From positions 1 through 64,000 of the forward strand of contig CAZUAQ010000004.1 of assembly GCA_964618455.1 (NCBI GenBank): 64,000 nt of DNA. Direction: 5' to 3'. A model generated the notes under the pieces. It worked only from the letters and a program-made list of their open reading frames with translations. It was not told where the DNA came from and ran no database searches. Shown piece by piece: positions 16,733 to 25,927 of this stretch. The first letter of the stretch is position 1, and the number at the start of each line of letters is the position of its first letter. Origin of the DNA: CAZUAQ01 sp964618455 (GTDB lineage: Bacteria > Planctomycetota > Phycisphaerae > UBA1845 > PWPN01). The position numbers were made by a program, and so were the translations under genes.

Positions 16733-18343
16733 ATGTCGATCAGCATTCTGGGATGCGCCGCTTTGATGATGCATAGCCTGGCCGCCACGAACCCCGCTTC
16801 AACCGGCACGCTCCGCGTGACCGTCCACGAGGAAGGGTCTTCCTCCCCCCTGCCCTGCCGCGCCTGGGTGAAGGTCGGCGAGGACTATCACTTCATGCCG
16901 CAGGAAGACGAATCCACGCCTTACAAGAAAGATCAGAGCTTCTCCTGTATGGGCAGATTCACAATGAAGATTCCCGTCGGCCCGGCGATCGTCCACGTCG
17001 AGCGCGGCAAGGAGTACGTACCCGTCGATTTGCCCGTCGAGATCCAAGCCGGGAAGGCCCGCGACCTGAAGATCGCGCTTCGCCGCTGGATCGACATGCC
17101 CGCTCAAGGCTGGTATTCGGCGGAGTTGCACAACCACTTCGGGCACGATCGCATCAAGGTCCTCAAGCAGCTTGCGCTGGCCGACGACATTCACTGGCTG
17201 CCCTCGTTCACTTATTGGAACGACTTTCAAGAGAAGTGGCCTGATTATGCCCGCACGCCCATCCATCCCGCGGACGATCGCCACATCGTCTCGCTGCACA
17301 ACATGGAAATCGAACGGATCGGTGGCGACCCGTTTCACTCGGTGGACGCGCTCTTTCTCTTCGGAATCAACAAGCCCGTCCATGTTCCGCGCCACGATCA
17401 TTTCTTCCCACCCAGCGCGACCCTGGCGGCCCTGGCCAAGCAGCACTCGCCCGACTGCGTGATCGATACGGACAAACCGCTCTGGGCGGAGAACGTCGTG
17501 ACCATGGCGTTCGGGCATTTCGATTCCGTCCAGGTCTGCCACAACCATTATCACCGACGACAGACCATCCACGAATGTAAACCCTGCTGTGGCATGATCG
17601 ATGATTCGATCGAGGAAGAAGCACGGGACTGGGGTGGCAACGAGCTCTTTCACCGCACGAACGTAATCTATTACCGCTGGTTGAACTGCGGATTTCGGCT
17701 GGCCGTCAGTGGCGGATCGGCGATGGGGGTGATGGCGGTGCCGCCCGGCTACAACCGGACCTATGCGAAGATCGAGGGGAAATTCTCCGAACCCGCCTAT
17801 CGCCGCGCGATCCGCGAAGGCCGGACCTTTGCCACGAGCGGGCCGATGATCTGGCTTCACGTGGACGGCCGTATGCCGGGCGACACGATTCATCGCTCCG
17901 GCAGAGACACCGACAAACTGAACATCCAGGCGAAAGTGCAGGGCCTCGACAGACTCGACTCGCTTGAGATCCTTATGGGGGGAAAAGTCGTTCAAGAGAT
18001 CGATCTGCAAGGAAAGAAAACTGAATCGACGCTCGAGGATATCACGATCGTCCCCGAGCGAAGCACCTGGATTGCCGCCCGCGCGATCTTCACCGCCCCC
18101 GACGGCTACCTCCGACAGGCCCACACCAGCCCGGTCTATGTGATCCTCGATGAGAAACCGATCGCATCCCGACGGGACGCGGAATACATGATCCGCTGGA
18201 TCGACAGGCTCCTCGAGGCCGGCGCGTCGCCTGAGCGTTATGCCCGCCCCGGCGATCGCATGCAGGCCCTGCACCTCTATCGCCAGGCAAGAGCCTTCTA
18301 CACCGACATTGCGAGAATGGCGGAGCGCCATTGGAAGGATTGA
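16733..18343 (+). CDS. CehA/McbA family metallohydrolase (PHP-like), secreted
   Basis: A 536-residue protein starting with a signal-like sequence (MSISILGCAALMMHSLAA). Residues 20-120 form a carboxypeptidase-regulatory-like beta domain. The metallohydrolase part starts at GWYSAELHNHFGHD, whose HxH pair is the metal-binding start of the PHP-like CehA/McbA family. The histidine-rich DSVQVCHNHYHRR and the later ATSGPMIWL follow. CehA and McbA themselves cleave carbaryl, but most members act on unknown phosphoesters or esters. I chose ATG 16733, which has GGGAG before it and a signal sequence; upstream codons run through the terminator hairpin. Confidence 0.75.
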   Translation: MSISILGCAALMMHSLAATNPASTGTLRVTVHEEGSSSPLPCRAWVKVGEDYHFMPQEDESTPYKKDQSFSCMGRFTMKIPVGPAIVHVERGKEYVPVDLPVEIQAGKARDLKIALRRWIDMPAQGWYSAELHNHFGHDRIKVLKQLALADDIHWLPSFTYWNDFQEKWPDYARTPIHPADDRHIVSLHNMEIERIGGDPFHSVDALFLFGINKPVHVPRHDHFFPPSATLAALAKQHSPDCVIDTDKPLWAENVVTMAFGHFDSVQVCHNHYHRRQTIHECKPCCGMIDDSIEEEARDWGGNELFHRTNVIYYRWLNCGFRLAVSGGSAMGVMAVPPGYNRTYAKIEGKFSEPAYRRAIREGRTFATSGPMIWLHVDGRMPGDTIHRSGRDTDKLNIQAKVQGLDRLDSLEILMGGKVVQEIDLQGKKTESTLEDITIVPERSTWIAARAIFTAPDGYLRQAHTSPVYVILDEKPIASRRDAEYMIRWIDRLLEAGASPERYARPGDRMQALHLYRQARAFYTDIARMAERHWKD

Positions 18344-18687
18344 TCGCCGGCTTGTCGCGAATCGGCGTAGACGGCCTGAATCGCCGGAGATGACGACGAT
18401 TCCATCGAGCTTCCCGAAGGGGCTTCCGGATCTCGTGTGGAAATCTGCCTTGTGTTGGTGACACGACCGAACAGTGAGTGATCGCACGCCCCCCCATGGC
18501 CCCGTTCAGGCTTCTCCACCTGAATCATACGTAAGATCAATGAAAATAGTGGTTTATATTGGAAGATGACCACTTGGAGGGAGCCGAACGCCGCAACCCG
18601 ACCAGGCAGACCGGACCAAACTCAGGCTTTTTCTGACAGATCTATTACAAATCTCACCGAAAAAAGCCCCAGTTGGGATCAATTCAG

Positions 18688-18757
18688 TTGCAGCTCATAT
18701 CACACACGGCTTATAATGATTAAACGAACGGATCGTTCAACCCCATAGCGAACGTTC
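18688..18757 (+). promoter_or_regulatory. Predicted sigma-70 promoter with two overlapping operator-like palindromes
   Basis: TTGCAG (18688-18693), 18 bases, TATAAT (18712-18717). The start site would fall near 18724. Directly on it lies the palindrome GAACG-GAT-CGTTC (18726-18738), and 12 bases on lies GAACGTTC (18750-18757). Both share GAAC/GTTC half-sites followed by CAA, as expected for a repressor-operator pair, most simply autoregulation by the DeoR protein encoded downstream. Confidence 0.6.
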
Positions 18758-18801
18758 AAAACACTTGTAAACATTTCCCGTCGAGCGGACGGTGAATTGT
18801 T

Positions 18802-18835
18802 CTGTTTCATGATTGTTGGGAACATCATAAAACAG
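18802..18835 (+). promoter_or_regulatory. 12-base inverted repeat in the deoR leader
   Basis: CTGTTTCATGAT (18802-18813) and ATCATAAAACAG (18824-18835) pair at 11 of 12 positions with one G-T wobble, around a 10-base loop, 32 bases before the deoR start. It could be an extra operator or an RNA hairpin in the 5' UTR. There is no T tract, so it is not a standard terminator. Confidence 0.5.
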
Positions 18836-18867
18836 AAACGTGACCTACGGAATTCTGGGAGATCAGA

Positions 18868-19668
18868 ATGGGCCGCAGCGCGCAACCCGGGATCGAGCGT
18901 CGTCGCAAGATCCTCAAGATCTTGAGATCGGACACGTCGGTGGATACCTCCGAACTGGCCAGGACGCTGAATGTCAGCGAGATGACGATTCGTCGCGACC
19001 TGAAGCAACTGGAATTGCAGAACGCGATCTTGCGTAGCTACGGCGGGGCGACGCTGGCCCGCAGGATCCACCTGGAGTTTCAGTTCGATCAGCGTCGCCA
19101 GGGCGCTTTGGCCTCGAAGCAGGCCATCGGTCGTGCGGCGGCGGATCTGGTCGAACCGAATGAAACCGTCTTCATCGATACAGGCACGACGACGCTGGAA
19201 TTCGCCCGGGAACTGGCTCGCCGCGACATTCCCGTCACCGTGGCCACGTCGAGTCTGGCCGTCGGCAGTGAACTCTGGGGGCGCGATCAGATTCGCGTTC
19301 TGATGCTGGGCGGGCAATTGCGGGAGGGGTCTCCCGATCTGACGGGGCCGCTGTGCGAGCATTCGCTGGAAATGCTCCAGGCGACCCGCGCGTTCCTCGG
19401 CTGCGACGCGTTGCATCCGGAGCGGGGCTTCTTCGCCGCCGACACCGAGGGCGCTCGCGTCTCGGCGACAATGCTGCGTAACGCGTCATGGCGTTGCGTG
19501 GTGGTGGACGGCAGCAAGATCGGCAAGACGGCGCCGGTACGTTACGCGTCCCTCGAGGACATCGAGATGTTGATCACCGACGATTCCGCCCGCGAAGAAG
19601 ACCTGGCCGCCCTCCGGCAGTCAGTGAAGGAACTGCGTATCGAGCAGGTGTACACCCGGGCGATCTGA
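18868..19668 (+). CDS. DeoR/GlpR family transcriptional repressor
   Basis: A 266-residue regulator with an N-terminal winged helix (IERRRKILKILRSD, then VSEMTIRRDLKQLE as recognition helix) and a DeoR C-terminal sugar-phosphate sensor fold. The sensor shows DTGTTTLEFARELA, where ligands bind in known members, and VVVDGSKIGK. The family usually represses the adjacent operon until a phosphorylated sugar or related metabolite binds. Here the neighbour, 17 bases downstream, is a class III aminotransferase, so an amino-sugar or amine metabolite is a reasonable guess. The ATG follows GGGAGA. Palindromes around the promoter suggest autoregulation. Confidence 0.9.
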   Translation: MGRSAQPGIERRRKILKILRSDTSVDTSELARTLNVSEMTIRRDLKQLELQNAILRSYGGATLARRIHLEFQFDQRRQGALASKQAIGRAAADLVEPNETVFIDTGTTTLEFARELARRDIPVTVATSSLAVGSELWGRDQIRVLMLGGQLREGSPDLTGPLCEHSLEMLQATRAFLGCDALHPERGFFAADTEGARVSATMLRNASWRCVVVDGSKIGKTAPVRYASLEDIEMLITDDSAREEDLAALRQSVKELRIEQVYTRAI

Positions 19669-19685
19669 AGAACGGAAGCAATACA

Positions 19686-21095
19686 TTGGCTCTACATATC
19701 AGCAAAGAAAGCGTTGAGACACCGCCGGGGCCGTCCTACACTCCGAACTGGTGTCGCGTGAACCTGAATGATGTGCCTCACGTGGTGACGCCGCTTCCGG
19801 GTCCGAAGTCGAAAGCGCTGCATGGCCGCGCGGAGAAACACGTCAAGGGGCTTTCCGGGCAGGTACGTCTGTTTCCGGTCTGCTTCGAGTCCGGCCAGGG
19901 GATCACGCTTCGCGACGTCGATGGCAACACATACCTTGATTTCTCGAGCGGCATCTACGTGACCAACCTCGGTCACTGCCATCCGAAGGTCAGTGAAGCC
20001 ATCTCCCGGTATGCCCACACGCTGCTGAATGCCCATGATTTCATCACGCCGATCAAGCTTGCCCTCGCGGAAAAACTCTCCCAGGTGCTGCCCGGTGATC
20101 TCAACGGCATGCAGTTCTACGACAGCGGCACGACCGCCGTCGAAGCAGGCATCCGGCTGCTTCGCTCGGCAACGGGCAATCACGAAATCCTGAGCTGCTA
20201 CGCCGACTTCCATGGCAAGAGTATGGGCAGCGTGGCGTGTGCCCGGATGAACGCCATGTACGGTCCCGCGCGGCCCGCTGGCTTTTACATGCTGCCGCGA
20301 CCGGACATGTATCGCCCGCACTGGACGCGGAGCGACGGCACACTGGACAGCGACGCCTATATCGCCCACTTCGAGCAGTTCGTGCTGGAAGCCACGACGG
20401 GCCAGGTGGCGGGGTTCGTGCTCGAGCCGATCCAGGGCTGGGCGGGCACCATCGTGCCTCCCGACGACTTCTTCCCCAAACTTCGCCGCTTCTGTGATGC
20501 AAAAGGTTACCTGATCCTGATGGATGAGGTCTTGACCGGCATGGGGCGAACGGGCAAGTGGCTCTGCAGCGAGCACTGGGGCATTCAGCCGGATATCGTC
20601 ACGCTGGGCAAGGGGTTCGGCAACGGATTCCCGGTCACGGCGTGCATTGCGCGCGAGGACATTGCGGACCACTTCAATGCCATCAGCGCCAGCACCAGCT
20701 ACGGGGGCAATCCCATGGCGTGCGCGGCGGCGCTGGCCTGCATCGAAGTCATCGAACAGGAACAACTGCTCGATCATGTCATGCATCTGGGTGAAGTCGC
20801 CCGTCAGCGGTTGCTGCGCATGAAAACCGAACACCCCATCATCGGCGATGTGCGTGTCAAAGGTTGCCTGATGGGCGTTGAACTCGTCAAGGATCGCCAG
20901 ACCAAGGAACCCTTCGCGGAGGCCGGGCGCGAGGTGTATCAACGCGCATTCCGTAAAGGGCTCGCCTGGATCCCTGCCGGCCACATTCTCCGCATGAGTC
21001 CGCCGCTGGTCATCAACGAGGACGAGTTGCTGCGCGGACTCGATCTCATCGACGAGGCCATCGGTGAAACCGAGCGCGACCTGATTGCGATTTAA
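19686..21095 (+). CDS. Class III PLP aminotransferase (4-aminobutyrate aminotransferase-like)
   Basis: A 469-residue fold-type I aminotransferase. Class III motifs are clear: FSSGIYVTNLGHCHP near the start, YDSGTTAVEAGIRLLR (phosphate site), LMDEVLTGMGRTGKW (cofactor aspartate) and TLGKGFGNGFP, whose Lys forms the Schiff base. Overall it resembles GabT-type enzymes using omega-amino donors; the exact substrate cannot be read from sequence. There is no ATG near the start. TTG at 19686, 8 bases after GGAAG and 17 bases after deoR, is the best start. Co-transcription with deoR is likely. Confidence 0.85.
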   Translation: MALHISKESVETPPGPSYTPNWCRVNLNDVPHVVTPLPGPKSKALHGRAEKHVKGLSGQVRLFPVCFESGQGITLRDVDGNTYLDFSSGIYVTNLGHCHPKVSEAISRYAHTLLNAHDFITPIKLALAEKLSQVLPGDLNGMQFYDSGTTAVEAGIRLLRSATGNHEILSCYADFHGKSMGSVACARMNAMYGPARPAGFYMLPRPDMYRPHWTRSDGTLDSDAYIAHFEQFVLEATTGQVAGFVLEPIQGWAGTIVPPDDFFPKLRRFCDAKGYLILMDEVLTGMGRTGKWLCSEHWGIQPDIVTLGKGFGNGFPVTACIAREDIADHFNAISASTSYGGNPMACAAALACIEVIEQEQLLDHVMHLGEVARQRLLRMKTEHPIIGDVRVKGCLMGVELVKDRQTKEPFAEAGREVYQRAFRKGLAWIPAGHILRMSPPLVINEDELLRGLDLIDEAIGETERDLIAI

Positions 21096-21283
21096 CGCGC
21101 AAGTTTTCTGATGTACTGCCCAGCCCCATTCATCGCGACGACGAATGAATAAGCCCTGACCACACGCCACTTATCGGGCAGGTACACGCTTCATCATTCG
21201 CTAGCGAAATCCTCACGAAAACGACGCGAATTTTTTGCCTGCCGTTGAATCGTGGCGTATATTCCATGTTGGAAGGCACGAAC

Positions 21284-21361
21284 ACGTCAGCGTTTCTGGT
21301 GATTCAACAAAGCCATCCCGCTGAAGCGGGCAAGAGGTGGAAGTCCACGAACGCTGAACGT
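21284..21361 (+). ncRNA. Candidate structured RNA (three-helix junction)
   Basis: A closing helix pairs ACGTCAGCGTT (21284-21294) with AACGCTGAACGT (21350-21361): 11 pairs and a single bulge. Inside are CCCGC-TGAA-GCGGG (21317-21330) and GTGG-AAGT-CCAC (21337-21348). The strand cannot be decided from pairing alone. I do not recognise a known riboswitch or ribozyme. It may be a small RNA, a leader element, or chance structure. Confidence 0.35.
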
Positions 21362-21913
21362 ACGCGCTGACACTGTCGGGATGAAAGGCCGGTGGCCATG
21401 GCTGGGATGCCTGAAATCATCGGGGAAATCGAGCAGCCGCGCCCCGCGGAGAATGACCCGCGGGAATCAGCGGATGTGGAAACGGAAGTTCCCGAGCATC
21501 CTTCGAATGGCACACCGGATCGTCGAGAGTCCACGAGGTCGGAAACGACTTCGTTCATGATGAGACTGCTGGACTTCTCCGGATCCGGCGAGCGTGCTCC
21601 TCCGGGCTGAAGGCTCCGGGGGGATCGCGAGCCGATGACGGTATTCGGGTTGGCGGACAGGCTGGCTCTCTTCGCGAGTGCATGTGCCGAGCCACTTCGA
21701 CACTCGCGGCACGTGGATCTCGCTCTTGCGCGATTGCACGCACAGTCGGACGCTGACGGGTATCGGTCGTCACTCAAACAGGAGGTATGTTGATTGTCTG
21801 ACATAGGCGCTGCCACTTCGCAGCGGTTCACTTCATAACCAGGCCGCATGAAGGCCTCATGCGCTCCGCGGATCTCTCACGTCAGATCGAGACGGGGCGC
21901 GACTATACGACGG

Positions 21914-21958
21914 CAACGGCGAACGCGTAGAGGGCTCCGGCCCGGTCGTTCGCCGTTG
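21914..21958 (+). terminator. Long hairpin upstream of the MoxR-like ATPase gene
   Basis: Perfect 11-base arms CAACGGCGAAC (21914-21924) and GTTCGCCGTTG (21948-21958) enclose a GGGC-TCCG-GCCC inner hairpin. TGCGTTTTA follows, so it may be a terminator or attenuator. It sits 90 bases before the ATPase gene. Confidence 0.4.
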
Positions 21959-22048
21959 TGCGTTTTACACTGCCCGTTTTGCAATCCCCGGCGCGGCCGC
22001 CTACCATCCCTCGCGTTTGGATCAATTTCCCCCTGGAGGGCTCCCCCC

Positions 22049-23470
22049 ATGCAACGCCCCGCCACCCTGGGCGAACTGAAGTCTGGCGGCTATCGCTCCC
22101 GCAGCGTCCGCGATGAGCTGCGCGAGAACCTGATTCGTCGTATCCGGAATCGCGAGCCGCTTTTTCCGGGCATACTGGGCTATGACGAGACCGTGATCCC
22201 GCAGATCGTGAACGCCATCCTGAGCCGTCACGACATGCTTTTTCTGGGACTGCGCGGGCAGGCGAAGACCCGTATGCTTCGAGCCCTGCCCCAGCTTCTC
22301 GACGAGTTCATGCCGACCGTGGCGGGAAGCGACCTGTACGATGACCCGCTCAACCCGCAGTTCCGCCAGACCAAGATGATGATCGCCGAGCATGGTGACG
22401 ATACCGAACTCCACTGGGTCCGCCGGGAGGAACGCTTCCACGAGAAACTGGCCACCCCCGACGTCACCATCGCCGACCTGCTTGGCGAGATCGACTTGGT
22501 GAAGCATGCCGAGGGACGCTATCTCGCGGATGAATCGGTGATGCACTTCGGTCTGATTCCCCGAACCAACCGAGGGATCTTTGCCATCAACGAGCTGCCG
22601 GACCTCGCGCCGCGCATCCAGGTCGGCCTGTTCAATGTCCTCGAGGAGCGCGACGTGCAGATCCGCGGGTTCCCCGTTCGGCTGCCCCTCGACGTGTGCC
22701 TCGTCTTCAGTGCCAATCCGGAGGACTACACCAACCGCGGGCGTATCGTCACGCCGCTCAAGGATCGCATCGGCTCGGTCATCCGCACGCACTATCCCAC
22801 CGATACCAGGCTGGCGATGCAGATCACGCAGGATAACGCGTGGCTCGAACGCGAGCGCACGGGTGGCACTCCCCTGCTGCTGCCGCGCTTCATGGCGGAG
22901 ATCATCGAGGAATTCATCCGTCTGGCACGGACAAGCCCGCACGTCAACCAGCAGTCCGGCGTCAGCGTCCGCGCTTCGATCACATGCATGGAAACGCTGG
23001 TCAGCAATGCCGAGCGCCGGGCGATTCAGTGCGGGGATGAGCGTGTCGTTCCGCGCGTGAGCGATCTGGCGAACATCCCCGCCAGTGTCCGCGGCAAGAT
23101 CGAGTTGATGCTGGCGGAAGATGAGCAGGCCGAAGACAAGCTGATTCAGGCGTTACTGGGTGAGGCGGTCAAGAACGTGGCGGAACAGTACATCGATCTC
23201 GATGCCTTCGAGCCACTCATCGAGCGCTTCAAAGGCGGACAGGCCAACCTGGAAGTCGGAGACGATGTCTCGAGCCAGACCCTGATTTCGGAAGCGGAGG
23301 CCTACCCGGGCCTGCTCCCCGCCGCGGCTCTACTCTGCCGCGCAGCGGACGCTCCGGAGGACGATCCGCACATGCTGGCGGGCGGCATCGAATTCATTCT
23401 CGAAGCCCTTTACGTCAACAACCGGTTGAGTAAATACATCTACCAGGGCAGCACCTTCTTCAAACGGTGA
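22049..23470 (+). CDS. MoxR/magnesium-chelatase-like AAA+ ATPase
   Basis: A 473-residue AAA+ protein. The Walker A motif is GLRGQAKT (about residues 67-74) in place of the usual GxxGxGKT, and the Walker B is FAINELPDL with Asn-Glu. Both are normal in one ChlI/MoxR-like branch. The sensor segment LVFSANPEDYTNRGRIVTPLKDR is well conserved. Such ATPases normally work with a VWA-domain partner encoded next door, acting as metal-insertion or assembly chaperones. No VWA gene is adjacent here; the next gene is a SpoIIE-type phosphatase 78 bases away. ATG 22049 follows GGAGGG; an earlier ATG at 21848 would run through the hairpin. Confidence 0.8.
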   Translation: MQRPATLGELKSGGYRSRSVRDELRENLIRRIRNREPLFPGILGYDETVIPQIVNAILSRHDMLFLGLRGQAKTRMLRALPQLLDEFMPTVAGSDLYDDPLNPQFRQTKMMIAEHGDDTELHWVRREERFHEKLATPDVTIADLLGEIDLVKHAEGRYLADESVMHFGLIPRTNRGIFAINELPDLAPRIQVGLFNVLEERDVQIRGFPVRLPLDVCLVFSANPEDYTNRGRIVTPLKDRIGSVIRTHYPTDTRLAMQITQDNAWLERERTGGTPLLLPRFMAEIIEEFIRLARTSPHVNQQSGVSVRASITCMETLVSNAERRAIQCGDERVVPRVSDLANIPASVRGKIELMLAEDEQAEDKLIQALLGEAVKNVAEQYIDLDAFEPLIERFKGGQANLEVGDDVSSQTLISEAEAYPGLLPAAALLCRAADAPEDDPHMLAGGIEFILEALYVNNRLSKYIYQGSTFFKR

Positions 23471-23548
23471 GGCACCCTGCAGTTGCTCCCGCTTTCAGGA
23501 CGGTCTATCATGCCGACCAGCAGATCCGGGTCATAAGCGAGGGCATGG

Positions 23549-25327
23549 ATGCCTCAATTCCAAACTGAATCTGAACCACCTTCGAATTTACTGACGGGCC
23601 GGTCGATGCAGCACGCACTGGACGTGCTGGCAACGGTGACGTCCTGTACCGCCATGCTCTTCAATCGCGATCTCGACGTGCTCGTCGGTCCGGTGGCGGG
23701 CAGCCCGCTGGTTGTCGCTTTGATCAGCCATCCGCAGGGGCGCGAGGCGGTCATTCGCGCGCATCGCTCCGCCGCGCGCGAACCGGGTCAGCTTCAAGCC
23801 GCGCACGAGGAACTGCTGGGGCGTGCGGGTCTGGAACACATCGCCATCCCGGTCATGCAAGGAGAAATCCGGCTCGGCACGCTGACCCTCGGCGATCGCC
23901 CACGGACCTGGTTGTCGATGCGGCGCGTGCGCGAGATCGAGAAAACGCTGGAACTCCCTGGGGGAACGCTGCCGGATCCCGAGCGCGCGGTGATTCCCTG
24001 GACCCGGACGGAAGCCTCCAACGCGCGAAACATGGCGGCGTTGCTGGGCGAGCTGTTCGTCGAACTCTCACAGCAGGATGCCGACCTGACCCGCCGGGTC
24101 AGCGAACTGAGCAACGTGTACAACATCGCCGGCCTGCTGGCGGGCACCCGGCATCTCCAGGAAACACTGGATCGCGTGACGCAGATGATCTGCCAGGTCA
24201 TGCGCGTCAAGGCGTGCAGTTTGCGCTTGCTCGATGAGGACACGGGGCAGTTGCGGATCGCCGCCGTGCACAATCTATCCGAGGCCTATCTCAACAAGGG
24301 GCCGGTACGGATCGAGGAAAATCCCATCGATCGCGAGGTGCTCGAAGGCAATACCGTTTACGTCGCGGATGCGCCCAATGATCCGCGCACACGCTATCCC
24401 GAGCAGGCCCGACAGGAGGGCATCGTCAGTTGTCTGGTGTGCGGCCTGACGTTCCGTGGAAAAACAGTAGGTGTGATCCGACTCTACACCGACCGGCCCC
24501 ATGCCTTCAGCCCTGCGGAAGATGCCATGATCCGAATCGTGGCCTCGCAGGCGGCCGCCGCTATCGTGAACGCGCGTCTGCTGGACGAAGCCGTGGCGGC
24601 AGAGCGCTACACACAGCAACTGGCTTACGCCGGGGAAGTGCAGCGGCGGATGATTCCTGCTTCGCCACCCCGCCACCCCCATGCGGAGATCGGCGCGATC
24701 TATCGCCCCACGTACCAGGTCGGTGGTGATTTTTACGACTTCATTGACCTTCCGCAGCACAACCTCGGCATCGCGATTGCCGACGTCGTGGGAAAAGGGG
24801 TGCCGGCGTCACTCATGATGGCTTCGTTGCGATCGGCATTGCACGTCAACGCCTATCACACGTATGACATCGACAGGATCGTTTACGAGTTGAACCGGCA
24901 TACGTGCCGGGAAACGAGCTCGAGTGAGTTTGCCACGCTCTTCTACGGGGTCCTTTCCCAGGATGGTCGCGCCTTCACTTACTGCAACGCCGGGCACGAC
25001 AACCCCCTGCTTTATCGAAACGGAGAGATCACATACCTCGGCAAGGGAGGAATGGTGTTGGGGGTGGATCCGGACGAAACGTTTGAGCGCGAGATACTCC
25101 CTCTGCAGACGGGCGACGTGATGTTGCTTTACACAGACGGCGTGCCCGATGCCTTGAACTTCTTGGATGAATCCTTTGGTCGAGAACGCCTGGCGGAGTC
25201 ATTCGCGCGGCATGTTCAACTGCCCGCCCATCGCCTGGTGCGCAGCATCCTCTGGGACATACGCCGGTTCCGAGGTTATGCCGAACGCAATGACGACGTG
25301 ACCATGGTGGCAATCCGTATCCAGTGA
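23549..25327 (+). CDS. GAF-domain SpoIIE/RsbU-type serine phosphatase
   Basis: A 592-residue soluble signalling protein. Residues 20-150 form a PocR/GAF-like sensor. A linker helix leads to a GAF domain (about 195-345, beginning VYNIAGLLAGTRHLQET). The C-terminus is a PP2C-type SpoIIE domain with GGDFYDF, IADVVGKGVPASLMM, YCNAGHDNPLLYR and YTDGVPDALN; the acidic residues in these motifs bind the catalytic metal. RsbU-type phosphatases usually dephosphorylate an anti-sigma antagonist in a partner-switching pathway. No antagonist, kinase or sigma gene is nearby. ATG 23549 follows GCGAGGG. Confidence 0.88.
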   Translation: MPQFQTESEPPSNLLTGRSMQHALDVLATVTSCTAMLFNRDLDVLVGPVAGSPLVVALISHPQGREAVIRAHRSAAREPGQLQAAHEELLGRAGLEHIAIPVMQGEIRLGTLTLGDRPRTWLSMRRVREIEKTLELPGGTLPDPERAVIPWTRTEASNARNMAALLGELFVELSQQDADLTRRVSELSNVYNIAGLLAGTRHLQETLDRVTQMICQVMRVKACSLRLLDEDTGQLRIAAVHNLSEAYLNKGPVRIEENPIDREVLEGNTVYVADAPNDPRTRYPEQARQEGIVSCLVCGLTFRGKTVGVIRLYTDRPHAFSPAEDAMIRIVASQAAAAIVNARLLDEAVAAERYTQQLAYAGEVQRRMIPASPPRHPHAEIGAIYRPTYQVGGDFYDFIDLPQHNLGIAIADVVGKGVPASLMMASLRSALHVNAYHTYDIDRIVYELNRHTCRETSSSEFATLFYGVLSQDGRAFTYCNAGHDNPLLYRNGEITYLGKGGMVLGVDPDETFEREILPLQTGDVMLLYTDGVPDALNFLDESFGRERLAESFARHVQLPAHRLVRSILWDIRRFRGYAERNDDVTMVAIRIQ

Positions 25328-25342
25328 GACGCTTTTCCGATT

Positions 25343-25879
25343 TTACGAAGCCGCCTTCTCGGGCTTCAACAGCATCTGCATCTGCTTCAGGTTTCCGCCA
25401 CCACCCGCCAGGAGCGCGTTCACCAGCACCATCAGCGAGTTCAAAAACTCCGCCATGTTCTCGAGCCGCTCGCGATAGACCTCCACCCCGCCGTTCCCGG
25501 ACGTGGCCTGATCGTCCACCATGTCGCGGCAGCGGTCGATCGTTTCGATGATCGGCTCGACCTCCCGACGGCGACGTTCGCGCACGATGGTCTCGAACAT
25601 CTCCCAGACGTCGGTTTCGGCGGAGAAGTATTCTTTGCGATCGCCTTTCTTATGCACACGATTCACCAGCCCCCAGTTCACGAGCTGCCGGAGATTCATA
25701 CTGGTATTGCCGCGTGAGATCTGCAGGGCTTCCATGATGTCGTCCGTGCAGAGGGGCTCGGCAGAGAGATAGAGCAGGGCGTGAAGCTCCGCCATGGTAC
25801 GGGTGATGCCCCAGTACCCGCCCATCTCTCCCCATCGGCGGATGAACAGTGCTTTGGAGCGTTCCAGGGAATCATGCAT
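25343..25879 (-). CDS. GbsR/MarR family transcriptional regulator
   Basis: A 178-residue winged-helix regulator of the GbsR type, known in Bacillus as a choline-sensing repressor of betaine genes. The family start RSKALFIRRWGEMGGYWGI is present, followed by a recognition helix region ISRGNTSMNLRQLVNWGLV and the charged wing HKKGDRKEYFSAE. The C-terminal helices (about 110-178) would dimerise. ATG 25879 has GGAGGT 6 bases before it. It converges with the phosphatase gene, 15 bases apart. A perfect inverted repeat lies about 50 bases upstream, consistent with autoregulation. Its target genes are not evident here. Confidence 0.85.
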   Translation of the reverse strand: MHDSLERSKALFIRRWGEMGGYWGITRTMAELHALLYLSAEPLCTDDIMEALQISRGNTSMNLRQLVNWGLVNRVHKKGDRKEYFSAETDVWEMFETIVRERRRREVEPIIETIDRCRDMVDDQATSGNGGVEVYRERLENMAEFLNSLMVLVNALLAGGGGNLKQMQMLLKPEKAAS

Positions 25880-25927
25880 GTGAGACCTCCGATCCTGAAT
25901 ATTCTGAGGATCCAAACACAAAGGAAC

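Larger units (their letters stand above)
18344..18867 (+). other. Gene-free stretch carrying the deoR control region
   Basis: 524 bases with no convincing gene. The first 300 bases show nothing specific. The last 180 contain the promoter and three dyad symmetries listed separately. Confidence 0.5.
21096..22048. other. Long gene-free stretch (953 bases)
   Basis: No frame here looks like a protein. The longest, 181 codons on the minus strand, is Ser/Arg-rich with no domain and no ribosome site. Two RNA-like structures are listed separately (21284-21361 and 21914-21958). The rest shows nothing I can name. Confidence 0.5.

Noticed and set aside
16799..18487. 562-codon minus-strand frame
   Set aside because: It is antisense to the CehA/McbA-type gene, with no domain.
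19692..21170. 492-codon minus-strand frame
   Set aside because: It is antisense to the class III aminotransferase.
21295..21352. Hammerhead ribozyme
   Set aside because: CTGGTGA resembles the core CUGANGA but has G at an invariant A, and the helices do not fit the hammerhead layout.
21304..21849. 181-codon minus-strand frame in the gene-free stretch
   Set aside because: Ser/Arg-rich, no ribosome site, no domain, and it overlaps the structured RNA candidate.
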